Shown one piece after another: positions 39,321 to 62,389 of a stretch of DNA of 64,000 nucleotides; the stretch's first letter is position 1, and the number at the start of each line of letters is the position of its first letter. Origin of the DNA: Larimichthys crocea (taxonomy: Eukaryota > Chordata > Actinopteri > Sciaenidae); assembly GCF_000972845.2 (NCBI RefSeq), contig NC_040016.1, positions 10,064,701 to 10,128,700 of the forward strand, written 5' to 3'. The translations under genes and the position numbers were made by a program. Under the pieces are notes generated by a model. That model made no database searches and was not told where the DNA came from. It saw only the letters and a program-made list of their open reading frames with translations.

Positions 39321-39356
39321 GATGACATTTGCATCTGAACCGATGCAAATGTCATC
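39321..39356. promoter_or_regulatory. inverted pair of POU octamer motifs
   Basis: Perfect 15-bp arms (GATGACATTTGCATC and its reverse complement) flank a 6-nt loop. Each arm holds the octamer ATGCAAAT, the known binding site of POU-domain factors. It lies 1.1 kb upstream of the celsr2 start codon. That it regulates celsr2 is inference. Confidence 0.4.
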
Positions 39357-39984
39357 ACGTTGTGTTGCATGAATAATCGGGGCTTTTCTTCAACCCCTGT
39401 TAAATATAAATCTGCTAGAAAGTCTTCACACTCTACATCCGTTTTAAAGGACTTCTGCATTTTTTTTTTAGCTGAAACGTAGAGGATCATTCTTGACCTT
39501 GCAAACATCAGCTGCCTGACTGTAAAAAAAAAAAAAAAGAAAAGTTAAATCATAGATTAAACATGAAAAGCGCATTAAACTGGAAGAGAAATGTGACCAG
39601 TTTAATTTACATGCATCAAAATGTTATTTAGATGTGCTTTTCCTTTCCATACCATTTTCTTTTCACACAATTACATAAACAGAAAAGACAAATATGGGAA
39701 CAATAAACAAAATGTTTATTGACAATGACAAGGGCTGAAAAGGGACAAAGTAATTAATAAATAAATGAATGAACAGACAGAATTATGATAAAGTAGACAA
39801 AGTACTGCTTGGCATTAAATGTAGACTGTAGACTTACAGTAAGGAGTAAGACAGTTATCGCTGATCACTCAGAAGCTATTTTCAGTTTTTTAAAATGTGT
39901 TATTAAGTATGGGACCCTAAGCAGTCATACATTCGTACAGTGTAGTTCCTCCTTTTTCTCATGATAAGTTCAATTTAATTTAGT

Positions 39985-40295
39985 TTTCTCAAGATCTCAA
40001 GTTATTTATGTCGACATAACAACTGTTGTTATCCTGAGATAAAGGGATAATTTTCATGAGGTGTCAAGATCATGAAACTTTGCTGTCCTGAGATACCGAC
40101 TTAATTCATTTGAGATCTTGAGAGAACAAAAACATCTTGAGAGAACAAAAACATGCTTCTCTGACATTTTTACGCTGAATGATGTTTCCTGCAATGATTT
40201 AATATACAAGGCTTCTCAACATCTCAAATTAATTGTGTTAAACAATGTTTAGTTATCTTGAGATAGAGAACTATCCCGTCATCTTGGGATAACAA
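39985..40295. repeat. degenerate palindromic repeat with ATC(C/T)TGAGATAA units
   Basis: Units such as ATCCTGAGATAA (40031-40042), GTCCTGAGATACC (from 40085), GAGATCTTGAGAG (from 40112), TATCTTGAGATAG (from 40254) and ATCTTGGGATAAC (from 40281) recur. They lie among AAGTTATT and GGGATAATT segments. A 19-bp unit ATCTTGAGAGAACAAAAAC is tandemly duplicated without error (40115-40133 and 40134-40152). This resembles a teleost repeat I recall that is built of (T/C)ATCTCGAGATAAC palindromes. Confidence 0.55.
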
Positions 40296-40754
40296 CATTT
40301 ATTATTAGTTTATTTATTTATCAGTATCAGCACTTTCATATGCATCTCTTCTTAGCAACAGAGATCCAAAACATATCTGTTACTAATTACAGATGCTTTG
40401 GTAAAGTTACATAACATCTGAAGTGCTCTAAAATTATGACTGAAAACGGCAAGAGTGAAACAACAAAGAGGAACAAGTTAAAATCATCTTATAGAGATAA
40501 AGCGGAGCTGGACAGATAAACAAAACTATACTTATTGATACATCTTAATGTGCTTTATCATTTTATTTTGTGTTATGCTTTTGGTAATAACGGCAGTGGG
40601 GTGGAGGTGATGGATTTTGTGTTATATTTTGTGCTATACACAAAAAGTCTGACTGATTGACGGTTATTATGATCTGTTTACAGGCTCCACTTACAGGTGC
40701 TCAATGCAAAATGAGGCGAATCAATGAGAAATGAAGACTAAAAGATACAAGCAA

Positions 40755-41813
40755 GAGAAGCTTTTTACTGTTTTTATTGTTGCTGGAGGCTCTAATACAA
40801 TATGAATCATAAGCTTTACAAAATAAAAACAAAACAGAAATACAACAAAAGATTCCCCTCCAAAAATGGAAACAGTCAAAGGTTTCCACCGAGACACAAA
40901 GACAAACTGTGACCGCCGATAAAGACCTAGTAGGTGAGGAGAGAGAAAAGTTGAGTAAGCAGAACAGAGGGGGAGACAAACTGTCATGTTATACACAGTG
41001 TTGGGGAGTTGGGGTTGACGACGTGGGTGTAATCACCCGGTGATTATAACAGTCCATCCCCATGTTTGATAAGTCTACATTTCCACTCACTGCAGCCCCA
41101 TGCTCCCACACGGGCTCACATGCACGTGGAATAAAGAGTAAAAACACAAACCGAAGGCCGCCCTCATGTTCACACCGTTTACATTGCCATGAATAATGAC
41201 AGCTATACACGGACAGTAATAATTTTTATACAAATATATCAGGGGTGTCATAGACCAAAACAAACAAAAAAAAAAAATAGGTGCAAGAAATAAATTTGAT
41301 ATCCATAATAATGACAGGCCGGCCGAGCCAACACCACCTACAGCACAATCTGTGTCCGTTTCCTCGTCATGGAGGAAGAGCGCGGACCCAAGATTGTTCA
41401 TTTGAAACGGACACATCGGCTGTGAGAACATCTGGGATTATTACTACAATGACCCTCACACCGCAAGATTATCATTAACCGTGGTAATACTATCATTATA
41501 TTCATAATATGGGTGAGGAAGAGAGGAGAGTGGTGAAGAGAGACAGAGGGAGCGTGAGTGAATGGCTTCATGGCAGATGAGATGCATGAAAACAAAAACT
41601 CAGAGAACAAAAAAAAAACAAAAACAAATAAAAAGCTAAGCATTTTCTCCTTTTTTGTTTTTCCACAAATAAACAAGAGTGCAGCACTGAAACAGGCATG
41701 GAGGGAGAGACGTAAAGAAACAGAGAAAAGATGGCAGAGATGAGGCGAGAGAGAGAGAGAAAGAGTGAGAGAGTGAGAGAGAGTGAGACAAAAGAAAGAC
41801 AACAGTAGCATCT
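40755..41813 (-). other. capzb: probable capzb 3' UTR
   Basis: This is noncoding sequence between the beta-2 stop codon and the candidate AATAAA. It includes a GAGA/CTCT low-complexity stretch (about 41745-41790). The downstream limit is inferred from the poly(A) signal only. Confidence 0.45.
40773..40778 (-). terminator. capzb: candidate capzb polyadenylation signal
   Basis: AATAAA occurs on the minus strand about 1.04 kb past the beta-2 stop codon. It is followed by a T/G-rich stretch (TTGCTTGTATCTTTTAG). It is the first canonical AATAAA that I find after the stop, but polyadenylation here is not proven. Confidence 0.5.
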
Positions 41814-53680
<11,867 letters not shown>

Positions 53681-54127
53681 GTCTGCGGCGGTCTCAGCGA
53701 GGCAGCGGGGAGAACGATGTCACCGATGATGGTTGGACTTTAGCTTCTGCTTCTTCTTCTTCTTCTCGTCGCTTGCTGCGTGTGTGTTTATTTTGTTTGT
53801 TTTGTTGGTGAGTTAAGATGTTTTGTTCGCCTCTCCCTCACTGAACCCAGCCCTGTCAGCGAAATTCACTTCCTCAACCGGGCTTACAGGAAGAAGAGGC
53901 TGCAAGTGAGAAAACAGGCCCCGCTTGCATGTCCGGGTCACTCTGGGCTTTCTCTGCAGCAGCCAATAGCGAAGGAGCGAGAAAGGCATTGCCAAGTATG
54001 GAAAGAGAGGAGTGGTGCAGCAAATATGCAGCCAGAGAGAGGGCAGCGAGCGCGCTGATGATGGGGGAGCTTTGAGCGAGTGGATCATCTGCTGCTTCTA
54101 TAATGACAGAGACTGATAAATAAATCT

Positions 54128-54160
54128 AGAAGAAGAAGATACTTTATTAATCCCTCCCTC
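54128..54160 (-). repeat. non-LTR retrotransposon 3' tail, inverted
   Basis: In reverse complement it reads GGGAGGGATTAATAAAGTAT followed by CTTCTTC. This is the same AATAAAGTAT-type tail as at 48105 and 58925. Confidence 0.5.
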
Positions 54161-54227
54161 TTTTGTCACTCTGTTTTATTTTACATGCATTTTAACCCAG
54201 GACCAACACATATGCAGTACAAGCAGG

Positions 54228-55015
54228 GGTGCAGCCAGGAATTTTGGGCCCCATGACAAAAAAAAAATCAAATTGGGCCCCTCTGCGCAGCTGTTGTCAC
54301 CACATCTCTAGGACCTAACTATCAGTGATGCAAATTGAGCGGGTGTCACGAGTCACCAAACAATTTTAATGATATTCGGGGTCGCGGTCGGTCGGGTCGT
54401 TTGAAATAAAGATGCAGAGTAAAGTTTTGGAATTTATGTAGTAGACAAAATTTTCTGTGAATACACAGACATTATCGGCTGAATAGAAACCGCATTTTAA
54501 TAGGCTACTTTTAAATGAATATAATAACTCAGTGATGCCAGTTTTATGTAGCCCGATGACGCTACGAAGTTAATCAAGAGTATGGACTACTTTTTAAAAT
54601 GCAGGTCAGGAAGCAGGTTGGGTACAATATTTCACAATTATTTGCTGCGGTCTGAGTTCGGGCGGGTTAGTTTAAAACGTCAGTCGGTGCAGCATCACTG
54701 CTAACTATCCCATCAAAAGCTTTACATAACTCTAATCAAAGGCTTGCAACTGTTTTGCGTCTTAATAATAGCACAATATTTACTGCTGGTGATTTGTACA
54801 TGCATGCAAGTCTGCATACAGTATGCAGTGCAGTTCACTATTTCATGCATTTTTATTTAACTTTTACTGCCCAAAACACATAAAAACAAAGAGATAATTA
54901 ATTTCACTATTATATTTGAAATATATATACTCAGTGATGATGGTTTGATAATTTTATATTGGTGTTTACCTATTTTTTGGGGCCCCTGTCAGTCCTGGGC
55001 CCTTGGAATTGTCCG
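54228..55015 (+). mobile_element. probable non-autonomous DNA transposon
   Basis: It opens with GCAGGGGTGCAGCCAGGAAT and GGGCCCCATGAC, and closes with GGGGCCCCTGTCAGTCCTGGG. The CAGGGG(T/C)GCAG start resembles hAT-like element ends. The exact right end and the target duplication are not resolved, because another repeat adjoins it at about 55,030. Confidence 0.35.
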
Positions 55016-55029
55016 AACTTTTAGTACAA

Positions 55030-55230
55030 AGGCTCATAGACATGCAATGTGGAGAGAGATGGTGGAGTGATGGGCAGCCCCCCCTGAGGAGCGCCCTGCG
55101 AGCAGTTGGGGGGGTTCGGTACCTTGCTCAAGGGCACCTCGGCCTGCCATATTTTTGGTCCATGCTGGACTTGAGCTGGCCACCCTCCGGTTCGCAAGCC
55201 AAGTCTCTGTGGACTGAGCTACTGCCGCCC
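55030..55230 (+). repeat. SINE-like teleost dispersed repeat
   Basis: It contains GGTACCTTGCTCAAGGGCAC, CATGCTGGACTTGAGCTGG, CCACCCTCCGGTTCGCAAGC and GACTGAGCTACTGCCGCCCC. The TTGCTCAAGGGCACCT, CTCCGGTT and ACTGAGCTACTGCCGC words are typical of a repeat I recall as widespread in fish. The segment GGTTCGCAAGCC resembles a tRNA B box, but no folded tRNA is present. Confidence 0.55.
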
Positions 55231-56549
55231 CCCTAAATCTAGTGATCGTTTTTTTTAAATTGAATATTGATGATTTTAAAATGATCATAATGTAAGGGCC
55301 AATAAGGGCCAATTAAGCAATAGTAATTTAAGTTAAAACAGTTTAAAAATTATTGATGATAACTTCATTATAATTCATATAAGGCTTAGAGTATGTAAAA
55401 GAGTGTAAAAGGTTAAAAATGTTTCTATGCTCTAAAGTCTATAATGTGATGTCACTATATAGTGGTAACTATAGTAACTGACTGTGTATACTTCAAGTTT
55501 CGAGTCAGAACATGGTGGAAGCAACACACTTTTGACGGTGCATCAGACCTTGTAATTTACTTTGTTTTTGAGTTTTAAAAGACAAAGGAAGTTGTCATGT
55601 CTCGTCACTCGTGTGTTTTTTTCGACTGACTCTAGAACTTTACTCAATATTGACAATGTCTGTAATTAATATGCTTTCGTTCTGAGCACTTTATTTTGAG
55701 GAGCTTTTCGCTCAGTTTAATGGAATATTAATGTCCCCTCCTTTGTAAGTGGTGCAAGAATAATGCAATGCAGAGTTTTAAAAAAATGTATAATAATAAA
55801 TCATTGTGTATATTGATGATCCTTTATAATGTTTGTTGGTTGGTTACAGCTGTGGTGACTGGTGGTTCATTAATATGATTTTTGAAGTATGAATAATTTT
55901 TTACCACTTCAGTCTTCATTCTGGTTTTATAGAGCTGCAGATTCCTGATGTTAGATGGTAAATGCATAACTAATATGATTTTTCTGGGAATAAAATGACA
56001 AATAGAGGGAAGGAGGGAATGTCTCCCCACTTTCAATAGTTTATATGTAGCCAACAATTCTCAGGGGTCTATTGTGAATTATGTCATAAAGAGGTTTCGG
56101 CCAGAGGCCTGTGCTTATGTATTGTTTTGTGTATATATTTAGTTTCGTATAATATGGAAATATTTCTTATTTAATTCTCAACATATCAAAGCTATCATGA
56201 CATTGCATAAATGTACTCTCTGTCCTAAAGATGAGCGTGTATCCTGATTTGTTTGTAAATGGGAAACTTGCCTGTAAAACCTCACCAACATCTGAATATT
56301 ATTGACTGTGTATGGGAAGCAGTACTTAAGTTTCATCTGCTGGAGGTTCATAAAAGGAGAAGAAATCCTGCTGCAATCCGAAAATGATTCATGTTACCAT
56401 GAACATACTGAGTGTTTTTCAAAAATATGGCTTCGCTTAAGGTGAGGCTCATTTTCCTTCCCAACAATGCCATGTTTAGATTATAACCCAACCAAAACAT
56501 ATCCTAAAAAGAAAAGTTAGTATTGTTTAATAGTACTGTTACTATATAG

Positions 56550-57063
56550 CACTGTCTCAAACTATGATACGGGTACCACTGGTGGTACATGATCTCCCTG
56601 TAGTGGTACCTGGAGGAATCTCTGAAAATACTACAAGGTTTTAATGAAAAAAAATGATGCCATAAACTATGGCATCACTGGAATGTAATTTAAATCAAGT
56701 TTTGAAAAATGTTTGGTTTTAATATCCTGCTACATAGTCAAGTCATTGCCCATTGCACACATACATGTGCTTAGATGTGACAAAAAGATAGTAAGCAGAG
56801 GAAATAAGGAGTTAAAAACTCTGAAATTGTGGCTCCAAACTGGAAAAATCAGGAATAGAAGTGTGGATCAAGAGTACCGCTTTCCAAGAAATTAGCTCTG
56901 GTTCTTGAACTGATTTCAAGTCAACAACAAACAATATTTCTATTAGTAATAAACCTGCCTCCTTTGTAAACTGTCTGCAGTTGAAAAGGGTCGGCCTACA
57001 CAACTGTATTTGATTTTGGTACCAAAATATATAAGTGGTACGCAGTGTGTTTGAGAAACACTG
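56550..57063. mobile_element. non-autonomous hAT-type transposon with 8-bp target duplication
   Basis: Perfect 8-bp direct repeats CTATATAG flank the element (56542-56549 and 57064-57071). The ends are CACTGTCTCAAAC and, on the other strand, CAGTGTTTCTCAAAC, an imperfect terminal inverted repeat of hAT character; GTACCAC recurs inside both ends. No transposase frame is recognised, so this is a 514-bp deletion derivative. Confidence 0.8.
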
Positions 57064-57214
57064 CTATATAGGGAAAGGCTAAAGGGGAACTTCTAGTTGA
57101 CTTTGTGCATGAATCATCAGTTCCCATGTATATGGCAGGGCTGTACACTTCCACCAGCGGTCAAAACCAAGCGTCAATCTCCGTGACTGTGAAGTGAAGC
57201 CACAGTGGAAGTGC

Positions 57215-57430
57215 CCAAAACTGCAGTTCCTCAAACAACCACTTGAGGCTGGTTTTGGTTCCCCGTTCATGACAACTGTTCTGAGTCTGAATTTCTAACT
57301 AACACGTTCAAATTATATTAAGACCTATTAGCAGCGGAGACACTTTGATTGACAGGTGGTAGCCGTTGCAGATGGCTTGTTTGAGCACCCAGAAGACAGA
57401 AGAAGCAGAATTACACGAACACGACAGTGG
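57215..57430 (+). repeat. dispersed repeat A, copy 4
   Basis: It matches copy 2 at CTGCAGTTCCTC, CCACTTGAGGCTGG, CATGACAACTGTTCTGAGTC, AAATTATATTAAG, TTTGATTGACAGGTG and GATGGCTTGTTTG. The middle segment between the two halves is deleted relative to copies 1 and 2. Confidence 0.6.
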
Positions 57431-57524
57431 CCAGAGCTATATATTGTGAGCTTCAAAACAATGCTTTAAAAACTTGTGGGTGACGTCACACATACTCTGT
57501 CCATTTTTTATACTATTTGTCATT

Positions 57525-57715
57525 GTTCAGGACAAACTTTTTTATCTGTTGGCAGTAAACCAGTTGATCAGGACAAGTACCTGATCCCTCACTGCCTTGC
57601 CATTGTCAAATGTATTTGAAGCATATTACACAAACTGAACAAATCCCTGCTCGGAAGGTGTGGTTTCTCATGGAAAATTAGTAAAACTGGTGGTTATTAG
57701 TTTTGCTGGGTTAGG
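57525..57715 (+). repeat. dispersed repeat B, copy 2
   Basis: A shorter copy of the repeat at 50405-50840, with AGGACAAAC, TTGGCAGTAAA, CCTCACTGCCTT, CTGCTCGGAAGGTGTG and TTAGTAAAACTGGTG in the same order. Confidence 0.55.
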
Positions 57716-58356
57716 TTTTGAAAATGATTTGACTAGAATGATTAGCCAAGCTTCACTTATTGATAATTTGTTTTGTTAATGAGAACTATAAAACTATAAA
57801 AGTGCAGGCCACTTCACTTTAAATCATTGTATGTGCTGTGGCAGCTGTAATATCAAAAACAAAATCTTTAGTGGAAAAGATGTGCAAGCCCTCAATCTGC
57901 ACTTTTTTCTCTCCATTCTTTCAAATTCTGGAACTCTATCAATCACATTATGCTTAATTGTACAAGCTATTATTGCAAAGTTATTATTTATTTTAGTCTT
58001 GAACAAAGCCAGGTTGCAGCAGGAACATGAAAGACATCATAAAATTGCTTAAACACTGCACTGGGCAGCCAAAATGCTCCCAGCATTCATTATTGTAATG
58101 CAAAAAAAACTGTGACTGGCTTCTCCACTTAATGTAATTAAGACATTTGACTAACACAAAGTGCTTCACACAAAAACATAAAAACACCCCACACCCACCG
58201 CACATCCCCTGTCCTCCACCCCAACAGCAATAGTGAAACTAATCTGTAAAAATGTGTAAATAGCCAGATAAAAAAAGATAAATAAATAAATAAACAAATA
58301 AAAAGTAAAGCATAATAAAATATACAGACCGCTTAAATAAAGGTTAAGATATAGGG

Positions 58357-58970
58357 GTGCAGATGGACTCGCTGACTGTGGTGTTGGAAAGGAGGATGCC
58401 GTCTAAGGTGCGGGCTATCTTGGACTATGACTCCCACCCACTCCATGAGGTGCTGGACAGACTCAGGAGCACCTTCAGTCAGAGACTGCTGGCACCAACA
58501 GGCTTCACAGAGAGACACAAGAAGTCTTTCCTACCTGTGAGCATCAGTCTCTGCAACTCCTCCCTAAAAGTATCAGACACTCCAAGTCAAGTCCAGTAGC
58601 TGTCGAACTGGCTTGTGCAATAAATAAGTGAAATCTTCCACACATGCATACTGCACTTTAACGATCAGTGTCTATTCTCTGTACAGTCTCTGAAAGACTA
58701 AATTCTTCTTAAGGTTTTAGATTTACATATTGTATAGTTACTTGGCTGTCACTGGTTTTATTTAACCTGTGTATATAGTGTTAAGATACTGGATATCTTT
58801 TAGGTGTATAGTGTTAGAGTTTTTTCTTGGGATATTACTACCCAACCTCTATAGTGTTCAAATGTTTTTTTCTTGCTATCACTTACTATCTAACTTACCG
58901 TTTGGGAGCTGCTGTAACAAAAACAATTTCTCTGCGGGGAATAATAAAGTATTTCTGATCTGATCTGATA
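58357..58970 (+). mobile_element. LINE 3' remnant: end of reverse transcriptase ORF plus tail
   Basis: An open frame (58357-58599) encodes RMPSKVRAILDYDSHPLHEV, then FSQRLLAPTGFTERHKKSFL and PVSISLCNSS. This has the look of the C-terminal end of non-LTR reverse transcriptases in fish (a ...HPLH...FSxRLL...RxKKSFLP...N pattern). The 3' tail at about 58915-58970 reads TTTCTCTGCGGGGAATAATA, then AAGTATTTCTGATCTGATCT. The clade (L2, Rex-like or other) is not assigned. The 5' part is missing. Confidence 0.65.
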
Positions 58971-59141
58971 TAGACACAGACAAATAAATGAATGAAAGTG
59001 AAAAGAACGAGCACTTTGGGGACTTAGTTAAGTTAAAAAAATAAATATACAGAAAGGCAAAAAAAACTGAGAACAAATAAGCAAATATCATAATATAATA
59101 TAACAAATATCATAAATGTGTGTAAACAGTGAATGAGCGTA

Positions 59142-59142
<1 letters not shown>

Positions 59143-59189
<47 letters not shown>
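59143..59189. repeat. (GT)n microsatellite
   Basis: This GT run of about 20 units, with one GC interruption, is followed by a G8 run just before the micos10 promoter palindrome. Confidence 0.9.
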
Positions 59190-59190
<1 letters not shown>

Positions 59191-59200
59191 GGGGGGGGTC

Positions 59201-59224
59201 ATGTGACGTCACATTCCTCTCGCG
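59201..59224 (+). promoter_or_regulatory. micos10: micos10 proximal promoter: palindromic CRE and TCTCGCG motif
   Basis: A perfect 14-bp palindrome ATGTGACGTCACAT (59201-59214) contains the full CRE TGACGTCA (59204-59211), the site of CREB/ATF factors. TCTCGCG follows at 59218-59224. The sites lie 46-69 bp upstream of the ATG, where a TATA-less housekeeping promoter is expected. Their use is inferred. Confidence 0.55.
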
Positions 59225-59269
59225 TTACTTCGCGTGAAGTCTCGTGTCTCTCCTCTGACAGTTGGAAAC

Positions 59270-59330
59270 ATGGCGGACGAGCACGGACGGAAATGGGACC
59301 GCTGTCTCGCTGACACCGCCGTGAAAACAG
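59270..59330 (+). CDS. micos10: micos10 (MICOS complex subunit Mic10) exon 1, partial
   Basis: Mic10 is a small two-helix inner-membrane protein that shapes mitochondrial crista junctions. The exon encodes MADEHGRKWDRCLADTAVKT plus one base of Gly. This matches the conserved N-terminus GRKWDRCLAD..VK of vertebrate Mic10 (MSESELGRKWDRCLADAVVK in human as I recall). The glycine-rich transmembrane part (TGFGLG and following) is in later exons, and I do not find it in the remaining 4.7 kb. The donor is ACAG then GTCAAT, at the expected codon but of an uncommon form. The gene is divergent to capzb, as in human. Confidence 0.88.
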
Positions 59331-62300
59331 GTCAATGTCTCTTCATACGTGTCGATTTAATTACCTGACGTCGTCACGAAGCATGCGGCGCTATGTTACA
59401 CCTGGTAGATAAAGTCACGGCTGCGGCCGAGGTCCTTTTCTGCAGGACGGTTGTGTCACCGTGTTGACTGAGGTCAAGTGTGAATGAACGTTAGCCGGTT
59501 TGAGGACATCATGAGTGAAGACAACCACAAAACAAGCTGCAGAGTTAGTAAACAAAGAGTCATTCTGTATACTTTAAGTCTCATGTCCTCTCTCTGTCCA
59601 TCACCCACAGTTTAAATCAGTGTTTTACAGTTAAACACTCATAAATATTCATCATTGTCTGGCCCTCTAACACTAAAACGTGTCTTAAAAAGTCACTTTG
59701 TAAATGTCAGAGGTGCAGATTAAATATTTAAAACTTAATCTGAAGATGTCCAAACCATTTTAAAAATAGACTAATCTCTGACTGTGAAGAGCTGCATGAT
59801 TAAGTCTCAGCTCATCACTTTTTGCGTATCCTGTGTTTTTAATAATAATAATGATAATAATAATACCTTTTGTTTTATAGGCGCCTTTCTGTCACCCAAG
59901 GACAGATATGTAGTTGTTCTCATGTACGTATCGCTCTTGTTTCTGCAGCTTAAAATGGTGATCCAGGCCTGTTTTTATCAATGTAAAGACTGCTGCTCTG
60001 TGATCAGCTATATTGACAGATTCATTCATAAAGTATTAATAAGTGTCACAGGTTATACCAAGTCAGTCGTCGATGAATGAAACAATAAGAACAAGATGCT
60101 CCTTCCAGCTTAGTGTAGACGTACATTCATCAAATATCTTTTAAGCCAGTGTTGGAGATTTAGTTTAGTCGTGACCAGTGTTTCTATTTTTCCTCCTTTC
60201 TTTAATTTAGTGTGATGCAACGAGTCTTCAGTTTCCAGTTATAACACGGTTCAGTTTTATTGGTTTAGAGATCAACTTGCGTGAAGTCAATTTTTTCTGC
60301 CAATTGTTGTATTTATTAGTGGCTGAGACTCTTGGACGCCGTGCACGCTGGAGATGCTTTTGGCTCTTGTTATGGTGTTTTTCATAAACTTTGTGTGTGT
60401 GCGGTTTGTGAAAGAGCTGCCTTTGCTTTTTTCGAAAACCTGCGACAAACTTGCTCAATGCGTGGTTGGAGTCTTGCCCACATTTTCGTGCGAATGCCTG
60501 ATGCTTTACTACACTCGACAAAGATGAGAAGAAAACTAGACGGCTCGGTCCTTAGATACTTCTCATCCCTCAGCGTCGGGAGGAACAGTGCGTTAAATGT
60601 ATTAGTCCCACGTGGTATTTTACTTGATTTGGTTTCCTCCATCAACTCTGGCCTTCATTGGACCAGTCAAAGCTGATGGCATGGTACATATATGAATATA
60701 TATATAATATAATATGAACATATTTGAAGCCGTGTTGGTCCAGCACTCAGCTACTTAGACTGGAAAAACAATCTGTCCCAACAGACACTTAATGACGTCA
60801 GCTTCGGCACAATAAAATATGTTTCTTGCTGGGAGGAAAAACATCTGCATTGTGGCATTTCTTTGAGCTCGATGTGTGTAGCGTACTGCCAGCTGTGCCA
60901 TGGTGTCTCTGGTAGCCAGAGAAACTCTGCAACATATGTTCTCCTCAGGGTGTTCTTTAAAACTTAACTTTATAACTAACTCTCTATGGCCATGCATTTC
61001 TATTTTGTGTAAGTGTGTTTACGACTTTTGGCATTTTAATATGAAAAAAATCATTAATTCTGAGCCACCACATGAAAAGTTAGATATCCTCTGGTACCCA
61101 CACCGCACAGTACATTTTATATGAAGTGCCACAGGTTTAGATCATGTGGTAAGAGCCACTATGATTAAAGTGGGAACAAAAAAAAACATGAGAGAAGTCA
61201 AATCCAACGTCTTTTTGTAAAGGAAACAGAAACCAGTTGCATTTTCGTTTATTAGGGAGGAAGACGATCTTCATAAGCAGGAACAACAGTGTTTAATGGG
61301 AGCACAATATCTAATATGAGGAACTGGTAAACAATATTAGTGACAAAGACCAGTAACAGTCTTCACTCTCAATTGTTTTCGTTCATTACAATGTCTTTTG
61401 TACTGATGTTGAAAATAGTTGCATGTTCAGAATTTATGTTTGTTCAGTGAACATAACAATATCTACATTTATGTCCTGCTGCATCTTTAGCCCTTATTTC
61501 AGAGTTTACAGCCACGCTAGCTGATTAACCAGCTTTATTGATGCCGGCTCTCTCATTGACTGTCTCTCCCCAAATTAAACTTCTTTGTCTCGCTGTTTTG
61601 TATCGTAAATTGTCTGAATATGCCCTTAACTCTAGAACACAAACATTAAAATTAGTAACACCATCACTAACGTCGGGTATATTTTACCCGATATAAAATA
61701 CAGTATTCATCAATTTATGGAAAAGTACAACACTATGTCAAAGTGTAGTACTCTTCTTTAATTTACCAATATACAATATAACATAACATTTTTAAAAAAG
61801 GTACCATAGGGGACCCTTTAAAAAGGCAGGAAAATTATTGAAAAATCAGGTAATCCATAACGAGAAATTTCCAAACAAAAAAAATAATGGAGCTGGGAAC
61901 TTGTTCTTTGGTCCACCCATTCCTGGGACATGTGAGCCTTGTCTGGTGAAGGCACAGTCTTTCTGCATCAAAATGGCACTCTCTAAGAAAATCACCCCAA
62001 CGCATGCCTCTTGAAAAAATGGGAGGAGGGAAACAAACATACCATTAATGACATCAGTGAGCAGCCTGAAGCTACCCAAGGACCCATGCAACTCAGACAG
62101 CAGCAACACAATGAGAATCACATGACAAGAATTTTTTTTGTGGGTGAAAATCACCCTCGTGCATTTTCGGACAGGCTGACTATGTAAAGAAATACGCTCT
62201 CCCTCTCTATGGCGACCGTTTGTGAATGTTCAGAACAACTCAGTACAAATTAATTATTTTCTAGCATTACCTGCTCACAGTAACCGATGTGAAGCTGGTG

Positions 62301-62389
62301 AGAACGAGAATTTGTTTTGCAGGTTCTTCATCATAAACCAAATATTTAAAATTTTGACCTCATGATAGCATTTTATCACACATTATCCT

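Larger units (their letters stand above)
38221..40750. other. intergenic region between celsr2 and capzb; celsr2 5' UTR and promoter expected here
   Basis: This gap of about 2.5 kb lies upstream of the celsr2 start codon and downstream of the capzb 3' end. It must hold the celsr2 5' UTR unless an upstream noncoding exon exists. It contains (AGC)8 at 38452-38475, (TG)19 at 38569-38606, a POU-octamer hairpin at 39321-39356 and a degenerate palindromic repeat at about 39985-40295. No TATA box position or transcription start can be fixed from sequence alone. Confidence 0.6.
53800..59200. other. intergenic region between capzb and micos10
   Basis: About 5.4 kb lies between two divergently transcribed genes. 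Most of what I can name is mobile DNA: a retrotransposon tail (54128-54160), a probable DNA element (54228-55015), a SINE-like unit (55030-55230), an hAT element with target duplications (56550-57063), repeat A and B copies (57215-57715) and a LINE 3' end (58357-58970). The stretch 55,240-56,540 is AT-rich with nothing I can name. Confidence 0.6.

Noticed and set aside
55180..55215. tRNA-like B box (GGTTCGCAAGCC)
   Set aside because: No cloverleaf or A box at tRNA distance can be drawn; it is part of a dispersed SINE-like repeat.
59868..59923. Candidate second micos10 exon after a TTTTGTTTTATAG acceptor (encoding GAFLSPKDRYVVV)
   Set aside because: It does not match the glycine-rich transmembrane sequence expected after VKTG in Mic10 and has no matching donor in frame that I can support.
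60332..60676. Overlapping ORFs on both strands of about 87-114 codons
   Set aside because: They resemble no family I know, the two strands are equally open, and splice context is absent. Possibly an old transposon fragment.
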